Assembly (NCBI RefSeq): GCF_015767675.1
Contig: NZ_CP065217.1
Coordinates: forward strand, 2,666,001-2,730,000
From: Vibrio navarrensis
GTDB taxonomy: Bacteria > Pseudomonadota > Gammaproteobacteria > Enterobacterales > Vibrionaceae
DNA length: 64,000 bases
Direction of reading: 5' to 3'
The translations under genes and the position numbers were made by a program. Below, piece by piece: positions 15,873-24,330 of the stretch (the first letter of the stretch is position 1; each line of letters begins with the position of its first letter). Under the pieces are notes generated by a model. It searched no databases. It worked only from the letters and a program-made list of their open reading frames with translations, and had not been told where the DNA came from.

Positions 15873-16874
15873 TTATTTAAAATAAGTAAACTCTGGTATT
15901 ACCATATCAACTCGACGGTTTTGCGCCCGTCCTTCAGCCGTGCTATTGGTTGCAATGGGGTGAGCCTCTCCTTCGCTGAGAATGGTCATTCGCTCTTTCT
16001 TTATCCCATGATTCAATAAGGCAGATTCAACACTGAGCGCTCTTTGCATGGACAACTGAAAATTATCCGTTTGTTTACCAACACTATCGGAAAAGCCAAT
16101 AATAATAAGCGATGCCTCTTGATGCTGTGTAAGAATTGAGGCGATCTGTTCGATTACATTCAAACTATCTTGAGATAAAGTGGCACGTGCTGTTGGAAAA
16201 AAGACTCGTTGCAGAGCTTCAGAAAATAGGTGTTTACTCGGCGTGTTGAGTCTTTTTTCATTTTCGAACATCTCCTGTGCAAGGTTAACTTTTTCAGTAT
16301 TAACATCTTGTTCAGTATTAACATCTTGCAGCGCTTTTTTGACCTGTTCGCCTTTTTCACCAGCGGAAGAAAATCGATAAGTGAGTTCTAACGCTAGGCT
16401 ATTCACTATCCCATCTTGAACATCTCGATATCCGATATTAGGAAAGGTTAGATAACCCAAACCGAGTTTAATTTGATTGTCTAAATGATAATTAAAACCA
16501 AACCCACCCACAAAGGTATAATTTTCACTTGCTGCGTATTCGTAAATTGCGCCACCAAATTTGACATAGAATTCGATATTCTCTCCAACGGGTGCAGTCA
16601 ACTTAGGCGTAATACTGTATATGGAAAGATTTGACTTTGCTAAATGTGTGCCGTCTTGAATTTCCACTTCACCCAAATAATCACTGCTGACCTCAATGGA
16701 CCAATCATGATTTAGCTGATACCCAAGGCTGCTTCCCAAAAGATAACTTCGATCATTGCAAGCACTATCACATAAAAAATCGCTCCAAGCACCACCGGCC
16801 CGCCCTGAAATATACACTTCAGCAAATATACTAGGCGTCAATAGGCAGCTCACTAATAAAAGGACTTTTTTCAT
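15873..16874 (-). CDS. OmpA-family protein encoded within the fimbrial operon
   Basis: This 333-residue protein starts at 16874 behind GGAAG. It has a Sec signal (TPSIFA-EVYIS), an N-terminal beta-barrel domain (about 20-170), a short linker with a duplicated QDVNTE hexapeptide, and a C-terminal OmpA peptidoglycan-binding domain (about 220-330: ARATLSQDSLNVI, IIGFSDSVGKQTDN, NRRVDMVIPE). It lies between the major pilin and the usher, 65 bases before the usher, and is not a standard part of chaperone-usher operons. An anchor or alternative surface partner for the fimbria is possible (inference). An 18-bp direct repeat around 15844-15879 duplicates its stop codon region. Confidence 0.85.
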   Translation of the reverse strand: MKKVLLLVSCLLTPSIFAEVYISGRAGGAWSDFLCDSACNDRSYLLGSSLGYQLNHDWSIEVSSDYLGEVEIQDGTHLAKSNLSIYSITPKLTAPVGENIEFYVKFGGAIYEYAASENYTFVGGFGFNYHLDNQIKLGLGYLTFPNIGYRDVQDGIVNSLALELTYRFSSAGEKGEQVKKALQDVNTEQDVNTEKVNLAQEMFENEKRLNTPSKHLFSEALQRVFFPTARATLSQDSLNVIEQIASILTQHQEASLIIIGFSDSVGKQTDNFQLSMQRALSVESALLNHGIKKERMTILSEGEAHPIATNSTAEGRAQNRRVDMVIPEFTYFK

Positions 16875-17027
16875 TTTTTATACTTCCTTTTTCTATTTCA
16901 CTTGCCGATTAAATCAATGCACGTTATTTGCTGAACACTTTATTTACTGAGCACTGTGCCATAGGTTAACGGTTGAGCAGGCATCCATACCCAAATGGGC
17001 CTTAACGAGCCGCTGCTTGCGTCGATT

Positions 17028-17066
17028 ACAAGTTGCCTACTTGCTTAGGCAAGTAGGCAAACTTGT
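17028..17066 (-). promoter_or_regulatory. Long intercistronic hairpin downstream of the major pilin
   Basis: A 12-bp perfect stem (TTGCCTACTTGC / GCAAGTAGGCAA) with loop TTAG is extended by five more pairs (ACAAG / CTTGT) across one bulged base. It lies 50 bases after the pilin stop. On the minus strand it is not followed by a T-run, so it is more like an mRNA-stabilising or processing hairpin, or an inefficient attenuator, than a full terminator. It would keep pilin mRNA in excess over usher mRNA. Confidence 0.6.
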
Positions 17067-17117
17067 TATTTGAGGCATGATTTAAAGCCCTGTCCCTGTG
17101 CCAACCAACGTTGCGAG

Positions 17118-17678
17118 TTAATTGTACGCAGTGGTAAATACCGCTGACGCACCAATCAGACCTTCAACTGGCGCAGTGGCATCGGTGTGATAAAGCGAAC
17201 CGGTGAATTCAAGCAGCGTATCTTCCGGTGCGGCAACCGAGCCGACAATCGGCGTATCTAAGACTGGGGAACCGTTTGCGGCCAGCAGTTCAACCCCTAT
17301 GTTAGATGGACCTGTGGTGTAAGAATTTTGCAGTACATTCGGCCCAACTTGCGATCCGGTCGCCACGATCTGATAGCCCGTCACCGCTCCGTTATTAAAA
17401 CAGGCCGTCGGGTCGGCCGGGCCAATTTTAAACGTGACGCTATCGCCCACCGCGCCAATGGTTGTGCCGACATCACTGGATGTTATGGAAGGCAGAACAA
17501 TCGTGCTGGAAGAAACCAAAATATCGTTTTCGTCATACACGCCAATATCGCAAGAGGCGGATGTAATAGAACTTTGGAACTTAACTTCAACACTGCCATC
17601 CACTGCAGCCTGAGCATAAATCGATGTAATCGCGCTCGCCGAAAATAAAATCAGAATTGATATTTTGTTTATATTCAT
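17118..17678 (-). CDS. Major fimbrial subunit (type-1-like pilin)
   Basis: The protein has 186 residues with a signal ending at YAQAA-VDG. The mature part of about 160 residues is of normal pilin size. It has a Cys pair (SITSASCDIGVYD and PTACFNNG), a donor-strand N-terminus (GSVEVKFQSSI) and a C-terminal strand ending in a Tyr two residues before the end (GASAVFTTAYN), as in chaperone-bound pilins. It is first in the operon and is followed by a strong hairpin, as expected for the most abundant subunit. It is a paralogue of the 10922 subunit. Confidence 0.85.
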   Translation of the reverse strand: MNINKISILILFSASAITSIYAQAAVDGSVEVKFQSSITSASCDIGVYDENDILVSSSTIVLPSITSSDVGTTIGAVGDSVTFKIGPADPTACFNNGAVTGYQIVATGSQVGPNVLQNSYTTGPSNIGVELLAANGSPVLDTPIVGSVAAPEDTLLEFTGSLYHTDATAPVEGLIGASAVFTTAYN

Positions 17679-18235
17679 ACTACTAGTTCTCTAATTGTTA
17701 AATTAATATATAAAATTAATGACCTATCGATTAAACACCTAACTCTACTCACTAAACTTTTGATTTAAAACCTCCTAATTTCAATTATACAGAATAATAG
17801 TTCTGATATGGATTAAGATATAAATGTAGAATCCTATGTTTTTAATGTTACCTCAACAAATAAACCAATCAACAAATCAGAGTGTTTCATAATATTCACT
17901 TGCTTTGATTTATATATATCTTTCTTAACATTGAAAAGATATGAACTTAATTCCGCGAGTTAAAAAAACTATTGCTGGCGTCCTTAGTGCGATCGTTTAT
18001 TAAAAAGATAAAGGATACGGAAAACGTTAAATAAACAAAGGAGAAATAGATGAAAAGAATATTAACATAATGCGCACCATTGCTTATCACTTTGAATGCT
18101 TTTGATATTGATTTATCAAATGTGCAATATATTGCATTAATCAATAAAAGTAATGATGTGATTAAAGGCAGTTTTTGGGAGAAGCAGAACAGTGACGATG
18201 GCATGCCACTGGTAATCTTTCGCTTTAAGAAGGGC
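17679..18235. other. AT-rich region upstream of the fimbrial operon; no supported gene
   Basis: About 550 bases of AT-rich sequence hold the operon promoter region. A minus-strand frame at 17947-18204 (85 codons, two hydrophobic stretches) has no ribosome site and is not called. No tRNA, IS or recognisable regulator gene is seen. Confidence 0.4.
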
Positions 18236-18402
18236 TTAAAGGAAAGCTAGGTACTAGGAAAATAAAGAGACGAGGGACGAGATTACTAGAAACGATGAAG
18301 AGCGAAGCGGCCCGCTTTTGCTCTTCCTAGGGCCATAGGACCACAGGTCCCTGCTCTTCCTAGTACCTAGAAAACTAGCGAGCTGCTTTTCCTAGCAACC
18401 TA
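18236..18402. repeat. CTAG-rich degenerate repeat array 3
   Basis: Both arms are present: purine-rich (CTAGGTACTAGGAAAATAAA.., GACGAGGGACGAG) up to about 18310 and pyrimidine-rich (TTGCTCTTCCTAGGG.., CCTAGTACCTAG) after it. The centre, GAAGAGCGAAGCGG-CCCGCTTTTGCTCTTC, is an inverted repeat like the centres of arrays 1 and 5. It separates the fimbrial module from the pore-forming-toxin module. Confidence 0.75.
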
Positions 18403-18403
18403 A

Positions 18404-18448
18404 TAGCAGCAAAGAACGTAGCAGCAAAGAACGTAGCAGCAAAGAACG
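18404..18448. repeat. Three tandem 15-bp repeats
   Basis: AGCAGCAAAGAACGT occurs three times head to tail (the last unit ends in C). It lies directly between CTAG array 3 and an RHS-core fragment. No coding role is apparent. Confidence 0.8.
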
Positions 18449-18544
18449 CGTTGTTCCGAGTTTCCCGGCAAGAACTTTGCCAGCTATATATTCAAGAATG
18501 CACAAAATTCTGCCCAGAGGAACTCAAGGAAAAACATCAAGTAA
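18449..18544 (+). pseudogene. Orphan 3' fragment of an RHS-core/toxin gene
   Basis: About 42 bases (18448-18489) are closely similar to 43032-43070 in the truncated RHS-core gene, including a segment encoding KNFASY. The frame then continues for about 18 different codons (IFKNAQNSAQRNS..) to a TAA at 18542. This looks like a displaced C-terminal variant joined at the same point as the variable end of the other remnant. It has no start codon and is non-functional. Confidence 0.45.
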
Positions 18545-18949
18545 GCGATTATGTATGTTGTTCTCACGGCTTAAGGTGAAATCTATGATAAAAGCCAAGT
18601 CCATTTAAGGAGCATGGAAAACACCGCATCGCTATGAGAAACATTGTGTTCCAAGTATTTATGGATTACAGCATCTACCAATTTTTTCAACAGGCCGATA
18701 TTATTAAATGGACGGCAAAATGATTCCAAGGTGAACTAAGAATTTATTATTGTCTGAGTGGAAGAATTTTAAGACCGTTAAATAACTGTAATATTTTAAA
18801 CCTGCCGATCACATTCAAGGTGGTATCGTTCTTTTACTTAAAAATAAACTCCGCTTCACACTATTTTAATTATTAACGTAGGTGTGAAATGTAGAGTTTA
18901 CTAATCAGTAAAATAGATTCGGTAAAAATAGTAATTAGGAATTATTAAT

Positions 18950-20143
18950 ATGCAACTAAAAAGAAGTGCTCTAGCTGTTCTATTGGCGTGTGGTTTTAAT
19001 GCAATTGTTCTCGCAGAGAAAATCGGTGATGCTCCAAAAGACTTTACCTATACAAACGAAGAAACCAACCAAGAAGCGTTTGTTTTAAGTACAGATGAGT
19101 GGGCAGCAATCCAAATTTTTGCTGAGGCCGCAAGGGCTTTACCTATTACCGAAAATGATATGCGTAACCAATTTAAATTAGGTTATTTAGATTTTGATAG
19201 TCAATATCAAGAGCTCTTGAGAAGCTATAATAGTGTGCATGATATTTCAGGACAATGGCTTAATGCCGGAGGGTATAGAGATCAAATGGTCGGCTTAGCC
19301 ACAGACATTGTCATTTACTCAGACGATGTTCTGACAGGAAGCGAGAATATTTCCTATTTTGTTGACAAGCTGTTTTCAGCTCTCGATCAGAATAATCTAT
19401 CGGCTGGTGATTCGTATTTAACAGTTATTCGCAAACTGCTCGATAACATGCTAACCGATACTCAAGAATATTATGATAAGGCTGATGAACTCAGTACAAA
19501 ACTTACCGAATTTGTGAATACGTTAAGTGAAGAGGATAAAAAACTAAAAGAGGTTCAGTCGACAAACGCTGACATCCTAGAAAATGACGGCTCAGCAACA
19601 AAAGCCGAGATAGACAAACTACAAGACAGAATTGAAGAAGCAAATAGAGAATATAGCAAGTGGGTAAAAGTGGCATCAACGTCTCCCGTTTATTCTACAG
19701 TTGCTTTTCCTTTTGGGTTAATTGCATCGATCGGTGCTGCATCTGGGGCGACAGTAGAAGCTGTTGCATTGAAAAACGAAATCAAATTCATTAAAGAAGA
19801 TATTGATAATTTGGCTAAACGGCTCAAGACAGAGGAGCTAACTTACGCTTCGTGGCAGCTTGCCAATAGCAGTATTACAAATACACGAGATCAATTATCT
19901 GCAGCACTTAATGCTCTACAAAAACTCAAAGGCGCTTGGGTAATTGTTGTGGCTCAACTGGAAGCGGCACTCGAAGGTATAAAAGATGCAAACAGTGAAG
20001 ATGTTATCAACAATCCTGACTTGCTGATTGCCATCGCGCTTACGGCTACAGAGCTTCAAGACTTAGAAATCCGTTGGGAAGAAATTAAAGAGACCACGGA
20101 ACAATGGGTACGAAACGCTTACGTGACTCAAAGCAACGAATAG
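18950..20143 (+). CDS. Secreted alpha-helical protein, candidate alpha-pore-forming toxin component (XaxA/ClyA-like)
   Basis: This 397-residue protein starts behind TAGGAATTATTAAT and has a Sec signal (CGFNAIVLA-EKIG). The mature part is almost entirely helical: long amphipathic heptad-like segments (about 150-235 and 265-345) flank one hydrophobic stretch (about 243-270: STVAFPFGLIASIGAASGAT). Long helices plus a single hydrophobic tongue are the layout of ClyA-superfamily alpha-PFTs, and size and order best match the XaxA (alpha-xenorhabdolysin A) type. A same-strand gene with a similar hydrophobic hairpin follows, suggesting a binary toxin. Assignment rests on architecture, not on a diagnostic motif. 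Confidence 0.6.
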   Translation: MQLKRSALAVLLACGFNAIVLAEKIGDAPKDFTYTNEETNQEAFVLSTDEWAAIQIFAEAARALPITENDMRNQFKLGYLDFDSQYQELLRSYNSVHDISGQWLNAGGYRDQMVGLATDIVIYSDDVLTGSENISYFVDKLFSALDQNNLSAGDSYLTVIRKLLDNMLTDTQEYYDKADELSTKLTEFVNTLSEEDKKLKEVQSTNADILENDGSATKAEIDKLQDRIEEANREYSKWVKVASTSPVYSTVAFPFGLIASIGAASGATVEAVALKNEIKFIKEDIDNLAKRLKTEELTYASWQLANSSITNTRDQLSAALNALQKLKGAWVIVVAQLEAALEGIKDANSEDVINNPDLLIAIALTATELQDLEIRWEEIKETTEQWVRNAYVTQSNE

Positions 20144-20152
20144 CAAATTTTG

Positions 20153-20186
20153 GGCAGCCATTAATTTGGCTGCCATTACTTTTTTA
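20153..20186 (+). terminator. Hairpin with T-run between the two toxin-like genes
   Basis: GGCAGCCA / TGGCTGCC (8-bp stem, 20153-20174) is followed after a few bases by TTTTTT (20180-20186). It sits in the 67-base gap between the two genes, so it is probably an attenuator that lowers expression of the second. Confidence 0.65.
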
Positions 20187-20210
20187 TACTAATTCAATAG
20201 AGTACTGATT

Positions 20211-22580
20211 ATGTTTTTTAAGAAGAGCAAAATTCTTACTGGTTTGATGCTAGCCAGTTTTGGTGCCTCAGCAAGTCCGTGGTCTAACTATTATGGTGTT
20301 TCTGTTCCCAGTTATTTTCCGAGTCAAACGGAGCAAATGGTTGATATCAGTAGCCGTAAAGTTGTTAGGCAAGCAATGTTGCTTAACGCAGCGGATCTAA
20401 ATAAAGCCTTCAAACAGTATCCGAATAGAGGGCGGTATATTTTTATCGCTGATACATTATTGCTTGATGAAGTCGTTGCAGAAAACATTCAAGGTAAGCA
20501 CATTTTTATACTGGCTCGTGTTATAAAAGGAGATGGCCTTATTGGTTTTAGTCAGTTAGAGGATGCCAATACATCTGTCACTATTGTTGCAGATCAGATT
20601 GAGTCAGGAATACTCATTACTTCATCAACAGGAAATATTACCCGCGTTGAAGATAAAGACGATAGTTTCAAATTTACCTATATAAACCTACTTGGTAAGG
20701 AAACCGTTACCTATGATAGCGAAAGTATAGAGGGAATAGTTGCACAACTAAACGAAGACAGAGATTATATTTTCAACCAAGCCTATGATTATGGTGCATC
20801 TATTTACGATACTCAGCCAAAACTTAGCATTGATATGCTTAATTGGTACGCTAATATCTTGGCAAGCAGTGACTCCCTAGTCAATGAAGAAAGTCAGTGG
20901 AATTTCGATGATATTTTCCGCTCGCTTAAAAGCTTATCTTTATTTTATTCCTCTTCTCAGAAAGCGCAGAATTTTGTTCCAGTACTTGATTTAAATTTAT
21001 ATTCCAATAGCTACAGTCAAATTCTAGATGCCATGGAAGCATTTCAAAGTGAGTATGATCAGTTCGAAAACCATCAAAATGATATTCAAGCAAGGAAAGA
21101 GAGTGCTCGTCTGATGTTGGATAAGTTAGATCATGCTCTTAGTGCTCAACAAGGCATTATTGAAAATCTAGAGAGGCAAATTACTTATTTCCAAAATGGC
21201 ATTGAGAGCCGAATAAAAAGCTTTAAGGAGCAAGAGGATATAGTCGAAACTGCTAAACAAAATTTCAGGCAAGGTATTATTGATTATCAACGTAAGTTTA
21301 TCGCTGGGATAGCTATTGAAGTATTTAGCTCTTTGGCTGACTTGGGCTCATCCGTGATTTCTGCATTTGCTATCGGACCCGCAGCAATAGAAACCACGGC
21401 GAAAGCAGTTGGCGATGCCGCACAGGGCGCTCAACAAGCCGTGTCGATTTCGAAACGCTTAGAGCAACTCAGTAAAGATATCAATAAGACCAAAGATCTC
21501 AGCAATAGTTTAGATAAGGTATTGAAACTAATAAAAAACAACCAACTAACAGCTGAGCTACATGGGCTAATGAATGACCTAGGAGTCGATATCCCTGATC
21601 TCGGATCTTCTAGTACAAGTTGGGAACTTGCTCGAATCGATATTGATACTACGCTTGGTGCTGCTCAAGAGTTGGGCGTTCTAGGCACAAGAGAGTACAA
21701 AAATGAGCTAAATAAGCTTATGACTTGGGGTTCGAGTGCGTCTGGGTTGCAAGTAAATCTTGTTGTAGCCATGTATAGATTAACTGAGCTTCAGTTAGCA
21801 AAGGAGGCTATTGAAAAAGATTATGCTAGTGTAGCTCAATATATAGATGATTTAGATAATGACGAACAAGCACTAAAAGAAGTGGAACAATATCTTTTCC
21901 GAGCATATAACCTATTTAAACACCCGCTATACAGTGCTTTGCTAAACTATAATGCAGCTTACAAATATCATACGTTCAAAGAAAGCACAGTAACACCGAG
22001 AGTTAATTCTAGTTACTTGGAGTACAATCAAAATCTAGTTTCTATGGATCAGCAGTTAACCAATGCGATCGAAGGTTTTTATGAAAATCCGCCTCAGAGC
22101 TTTGTAATAGATATGGAGCTTGATGATCAAGCGGCTCTCAATAGGCTTCGAGAGACTGGTGAATTTAGCTTTATTATTGATGAGCAAAACCATAAAACTT
22201 TTGGTGGTGGAATATTTAACAATAAAGAAAGGGTGCGTTTAGATAGTGTTGGCGTAGAACTCTACGGCTCAGAACTGGAAGATGGAAAATATGAATTTCA
22301 AATAACTCATAACGGTGAGTTTAGAGATTTTTATCAAAATAATCCATATATATTCAACACCAAGGAGTCTCATAGAATATATTCTTACTTTAAAAATGGA
22401 GAAGAATATAAAGTTATTACAGCTGGTGAAATATCTGAAGACTTTGGAAGATTTATCTTTAAACCAACACCTTTCTCTACTTGGACTGTTAAATTGTTTG
22501 AATATGATAAAATCGATCTTAGTAACGTTGAAAATATTAAGATTTATTTTTCTGGAGATTGGGTAACGCCTGAATTTTAG
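20211..22580 (+). CDS. Large secreted coiled-coil protein, second component of candidate pore-forming toxin
   Basis: The protein has 789 residues and a Sec signal (FGASASPWS). Three parts are visible. Residues about 55-150 are beta-rich with repeating short strands (YIFIADTLLLDEVV, HIFILARVIKGDGLIG, VTIVADQIESGILI), beta-helix-like. Residues about 280-590 are long coiled coils flanking a hydrophobic hairpin (about 368-410: GIAIEVFSSLADLGSSVISAF..). Residues about 640-789 are again beta-rich (TGEFSFIID, RVRLDSVGVELYGS, VENIKIYFSGDW) and faintly recall a C-terminal region of Tc-toxin A subunits. The central part has the layout of an alpha-PFT B component. No named family is certain. Confidence 0.5.
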   Translation: MFFKKSKILTGLMLASFGASASPWSNYYGVSVPSYFPSQTEQMVDISSRKVVRQAMLLNAADLNKAFKQYPNRGRYIFIADTLLLDEVVAENIQGKHIFILARVIKGDGLIGFSQLEDANTSVTIVADQIESGILITSSTGNITRVEDKDDSFKFTYINLLGKETVTYDSESIEGIVAQLNEDRDYIFNQAYDYGASIYDTQPKLSIDMLNWYANILASSDSLVNEESQWNFDDIFRSLKSLSLFYSSSQKAQNFVPVLDLNLYSNSYSQILDAMEAFQSEYDQFENHQNDIQARKESARLMLDKLDHALSAQQGIIENLERQITYFQNGIESRIKSFKEQEDIVETAKQNFRQGIIDYQRKFIAGIAIEVFSSLADLGSSVISAFAIGPAAIETTAKAVGDAAQGAQQAVSISKRLEQLSKDINKTKDLSNSLDKVLKLIKNNQLTAELHGLMNDLGVDIPDLGSSSTSWELARIDIDTTLGAAQELGVLGTREYKNELNKLMTWGSSASGLQVNLVVAMYRLTELQLAKEAIEKDYASVAQYIDDLDNDEQALKEVEQYLFRAYNLFKHPLYSALLNYNAAYKYHTFKESTVTPRVNSSYLEYNQNLVSMDQQLTNAIEGFYENPPQSFVIDMELDDQAALNRLRETGEFSFIIDEQNHKTFGGGIFNNKERVRLDSVGVELYGSELEDGKYEFQITHNGEFRDFYQNNPYIFNTKESHRIYSYFKNGEEYKVITAGEISEDFGRFIFKPTPFSTWTVKLFEYDKIDLSNVENIKIYFSGDWVTPEF

Positions 22581-22599
22581 ACTTCAATTACGACAAAGA

Positions 22600-22672
22600 G
22601 AGGTTGCGAGGGGCGAGGAAAAACTCAGGGACGAGATTGCTAGGGGCAAGGGCACGAGGAAGAGCAAAGCGG
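22600..22672. repeat. CTAG-rich degenerate repeat array 4 (half array)
   Basis: Only the purine-rich arm is present (GAGGGGCGAGGAAAAACTCAG, GACGAGATTGCTAGGGG, GAGGAAGAGCAAAGCGGCC). It stops exactly at the array centre, and the next bases read as an IS66-type transposase fragment, so the second arm was lost or replaced. Confidence 0.7.
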
Positions 22673-22674
22673 CC

Positions 22675-22782
22675 ACTTTCTCAGTGGGTGCCATAAGTGA
22701 AGCACAAAGCCGCATTGCTTCTATGCTTACGCCACTGCATCAAGCAATCAAAGCCAGCATACAATCTTCGCCACTGGTATAG
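22675..22782 (+). pseudogene. IS66-family transposase fragment
   Basis: An open frame of about 35 codons reads SVGAISEAQSRIASML, then TPLHQAIKASIQSSPLV, and stops at TAG (22780). This matches the segment just before the first catalytic DET motif of IS66 transposases as I know the family. It is truncated at both ends; its left edge is the centre of CTAG array 4. Confidence 0.5.
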
Positions 22783-22788
22783 CATCTA

Positions 22789-24315
22789 TTATTCATCTCT
22801 AGCGTAAAATGCTTCTTCGTGTAAGGGCAAGTGCGAGTTGAGTGCCCAACTGCCTTTATAGCCGATGCGAACGGTGCGAAAGCCTTCTTTAAGAAAATTC
22901 AGATGCCCCTCTTTATGAGCCAGTTGCCTACGATTGAGACCAGCCATAACGCCATGGTTAAAAACAGTTATTGTACTTGACGTTCTATTTGCACTATCAC
23001 TTTGGCCATAGTAACCAACGACAGCTAAATTAGTCGCTGTACTTTCTAAAGCATTAACACCAATGTTAGTGAATCGATTTATTTTGTTATCGAGATCGTT
23101 GATGCCGAGATTATTACTCCGAAGGGTAAGTCTATAACTGTGCCTTGATTTCATTGAGTTGAGGTTGTAAGAACTACTGACCCTTGAGATTTTTAAACTG
23201 GTTAAGCCCGCACTCATCAAGGACAAAGCATCGGCCACGACACCGTACCAAAGAGTTGCCTGGACAATTTTTGTGGCTGTAATCGGGTTGGAGGACGCGA
23301 TTCCGCTGCCAGTTGCCGATGCTATTTGTGAAATAACGCCTAGTGAAGCGGTACTACGACTGATGCTTCCGGCTACTCTAGCTGCCACTGAGCTTGTTGA
23401 GATAGGAATAAACGCCGCCGTCAAAAAAAATGCCGCCGCAAAAACGTTGTAGGCAATATTTTCAGCAAACATTGCGGTTTCTTGGTCTGCGCCCGCAGCC
23501 AGAGCGATAGCCCCAACACTCGATCTAACGGCTTCTGCAGTACCCGACGCCAAAGAGGTGTAAATAGCGGCCTTGGTGCCAACAGCAGCCCATGAACCGA
23601 GCGTTGCCGCTGTAGAGCCGGAGGCGCCTCCAACTAAACTGGTTACCGTGGTTGCCGTACCGACCGCAGCCGCTACTGAAGAAACCGCACTGGTGACCGC
23701 AGACACGCACGCCGAAACCATAGAAACCAATGATGAAACAAAGGCAATAATGGCAGCAACAATCCCTTGCCCAGATGGGTCACCCATACCAACAGGATTA
23801 TTCATTGCAAAAGCATACCCATTCGCACCACCAATGCCAAAAGGAGAAGCAATACGATCATACTGGCAAAAACGGCGTAGAACAGGGCTATACCACCGAT
23901 AACCCTGCCCCAATGGATATAAGCCAGTGAATAAATCGAGACGTTCACCTTGGAACCCCAGCGGATTGGTTTGTAGAATGTTCGAGATCAATGAGTGTGT
24001 TTCTGGCTTCACTAAAGCGTACACACTGCGTAAAGGGACGAGAGATCCGCATAGCAAAAGAAAACTATTTCTTACAAATTCCCTTCGGGATAAAGCCACA
24101 AGCGGGTTATTGACGGGGGAATTGTTGGTGAGAATCCATTTATCGTTATACGAGTTGGTAATAATCGTATCGTGCTTTGCTTTCGATATGTCTAATGGTT
24201 TGCCATTGTGGTCAACGAACTCTATTTTTGCACAGTATAGTGTTGTCTCATTTTTTTCGATAGCATAAGTACAATCTAAAAGAGAGATGTCGGAATGTCG
24301 AAGTTCTTCTTTCAT
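22789..24315 (-). CDS. Tat-signal protein carrying the second half of an RHS core plus C-terminal effector (cassette 1)
   Basis: This 508-residue protein starts at 24315 (GGAAAG upstream). Residues 1-75 form an N-terminal extension. Residues about 75-103 hold a twin-arginine signal (SRREFVR, then NSFLLLCGSLVPL). Residues about 113-185 are the C-terminal half of an RHS core (NPLGFQGERLDLFTGLYPLG, RRFCQYDRIASPFG, GANGYAF, NNPVGMGDPSGQG). Residues about 185-370 are a long hydrophobic Ala/Ser/Val-rich region. The end (about 440-508) is a distinct domain with NHGVMAGLNRRQLAHKEGH, possibly the effector. The matching first half of the core ends the RHS gene 15 bases upstream. No known toxin family is recognised. 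Confidence 0.75.
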   Translation of the reverse strand: MKEELRHSDISLLDCTYAIEKNETTLYCAKIEFVDHNGKPLDISKAKHDTIITNSYNDKWILTNNSPVNNPLVALSRREFVRNSFLLLCGSLVPLRSVYALVKPETHSLISNILQTNPLGFQGERLDLFTGLYPLGQGYRWYSPVLRRFCQYDRIASPFGIGGANGYAFAMNNPVGMGDPSGQGIVAAIIAFVSSLVSMVSACVSAVTSAVSSVAAAVGTATTVTSLVGGASGSTAATLGSWAAVGTKAAIYTSLASGTAEAVRSSVGAIALAAGADQETAMFAENIAYNVFAAAFFLTAAFIPISTSSVAARVAGSISRSTASLGVISQIASATGSGIASSNPITATKIVQATLWYGVVADALSLMSAGLTSLKISRVSSSYNLNSMKSRHSYRLTLRSNNLGINDLDNKINRFTNIGVNALESTATNLAVVGYYGQSDSANRTSSTITVFNHGVMAGLNRRQLAHKEGHLNFLKEGFRTVRIGYKGSWALNSHLPLHEEAFYARDE

Positions 24316-24330
24316 TTTTCTTTCCTTATT

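Noticed and set aside
17947..18204. 85-codon minus-strand frame with two hydrophobic stretches
   Set aside because: No ribosome site, no recognisable family and very AT-rich sequence, where hydrophobic frames arise by chance.
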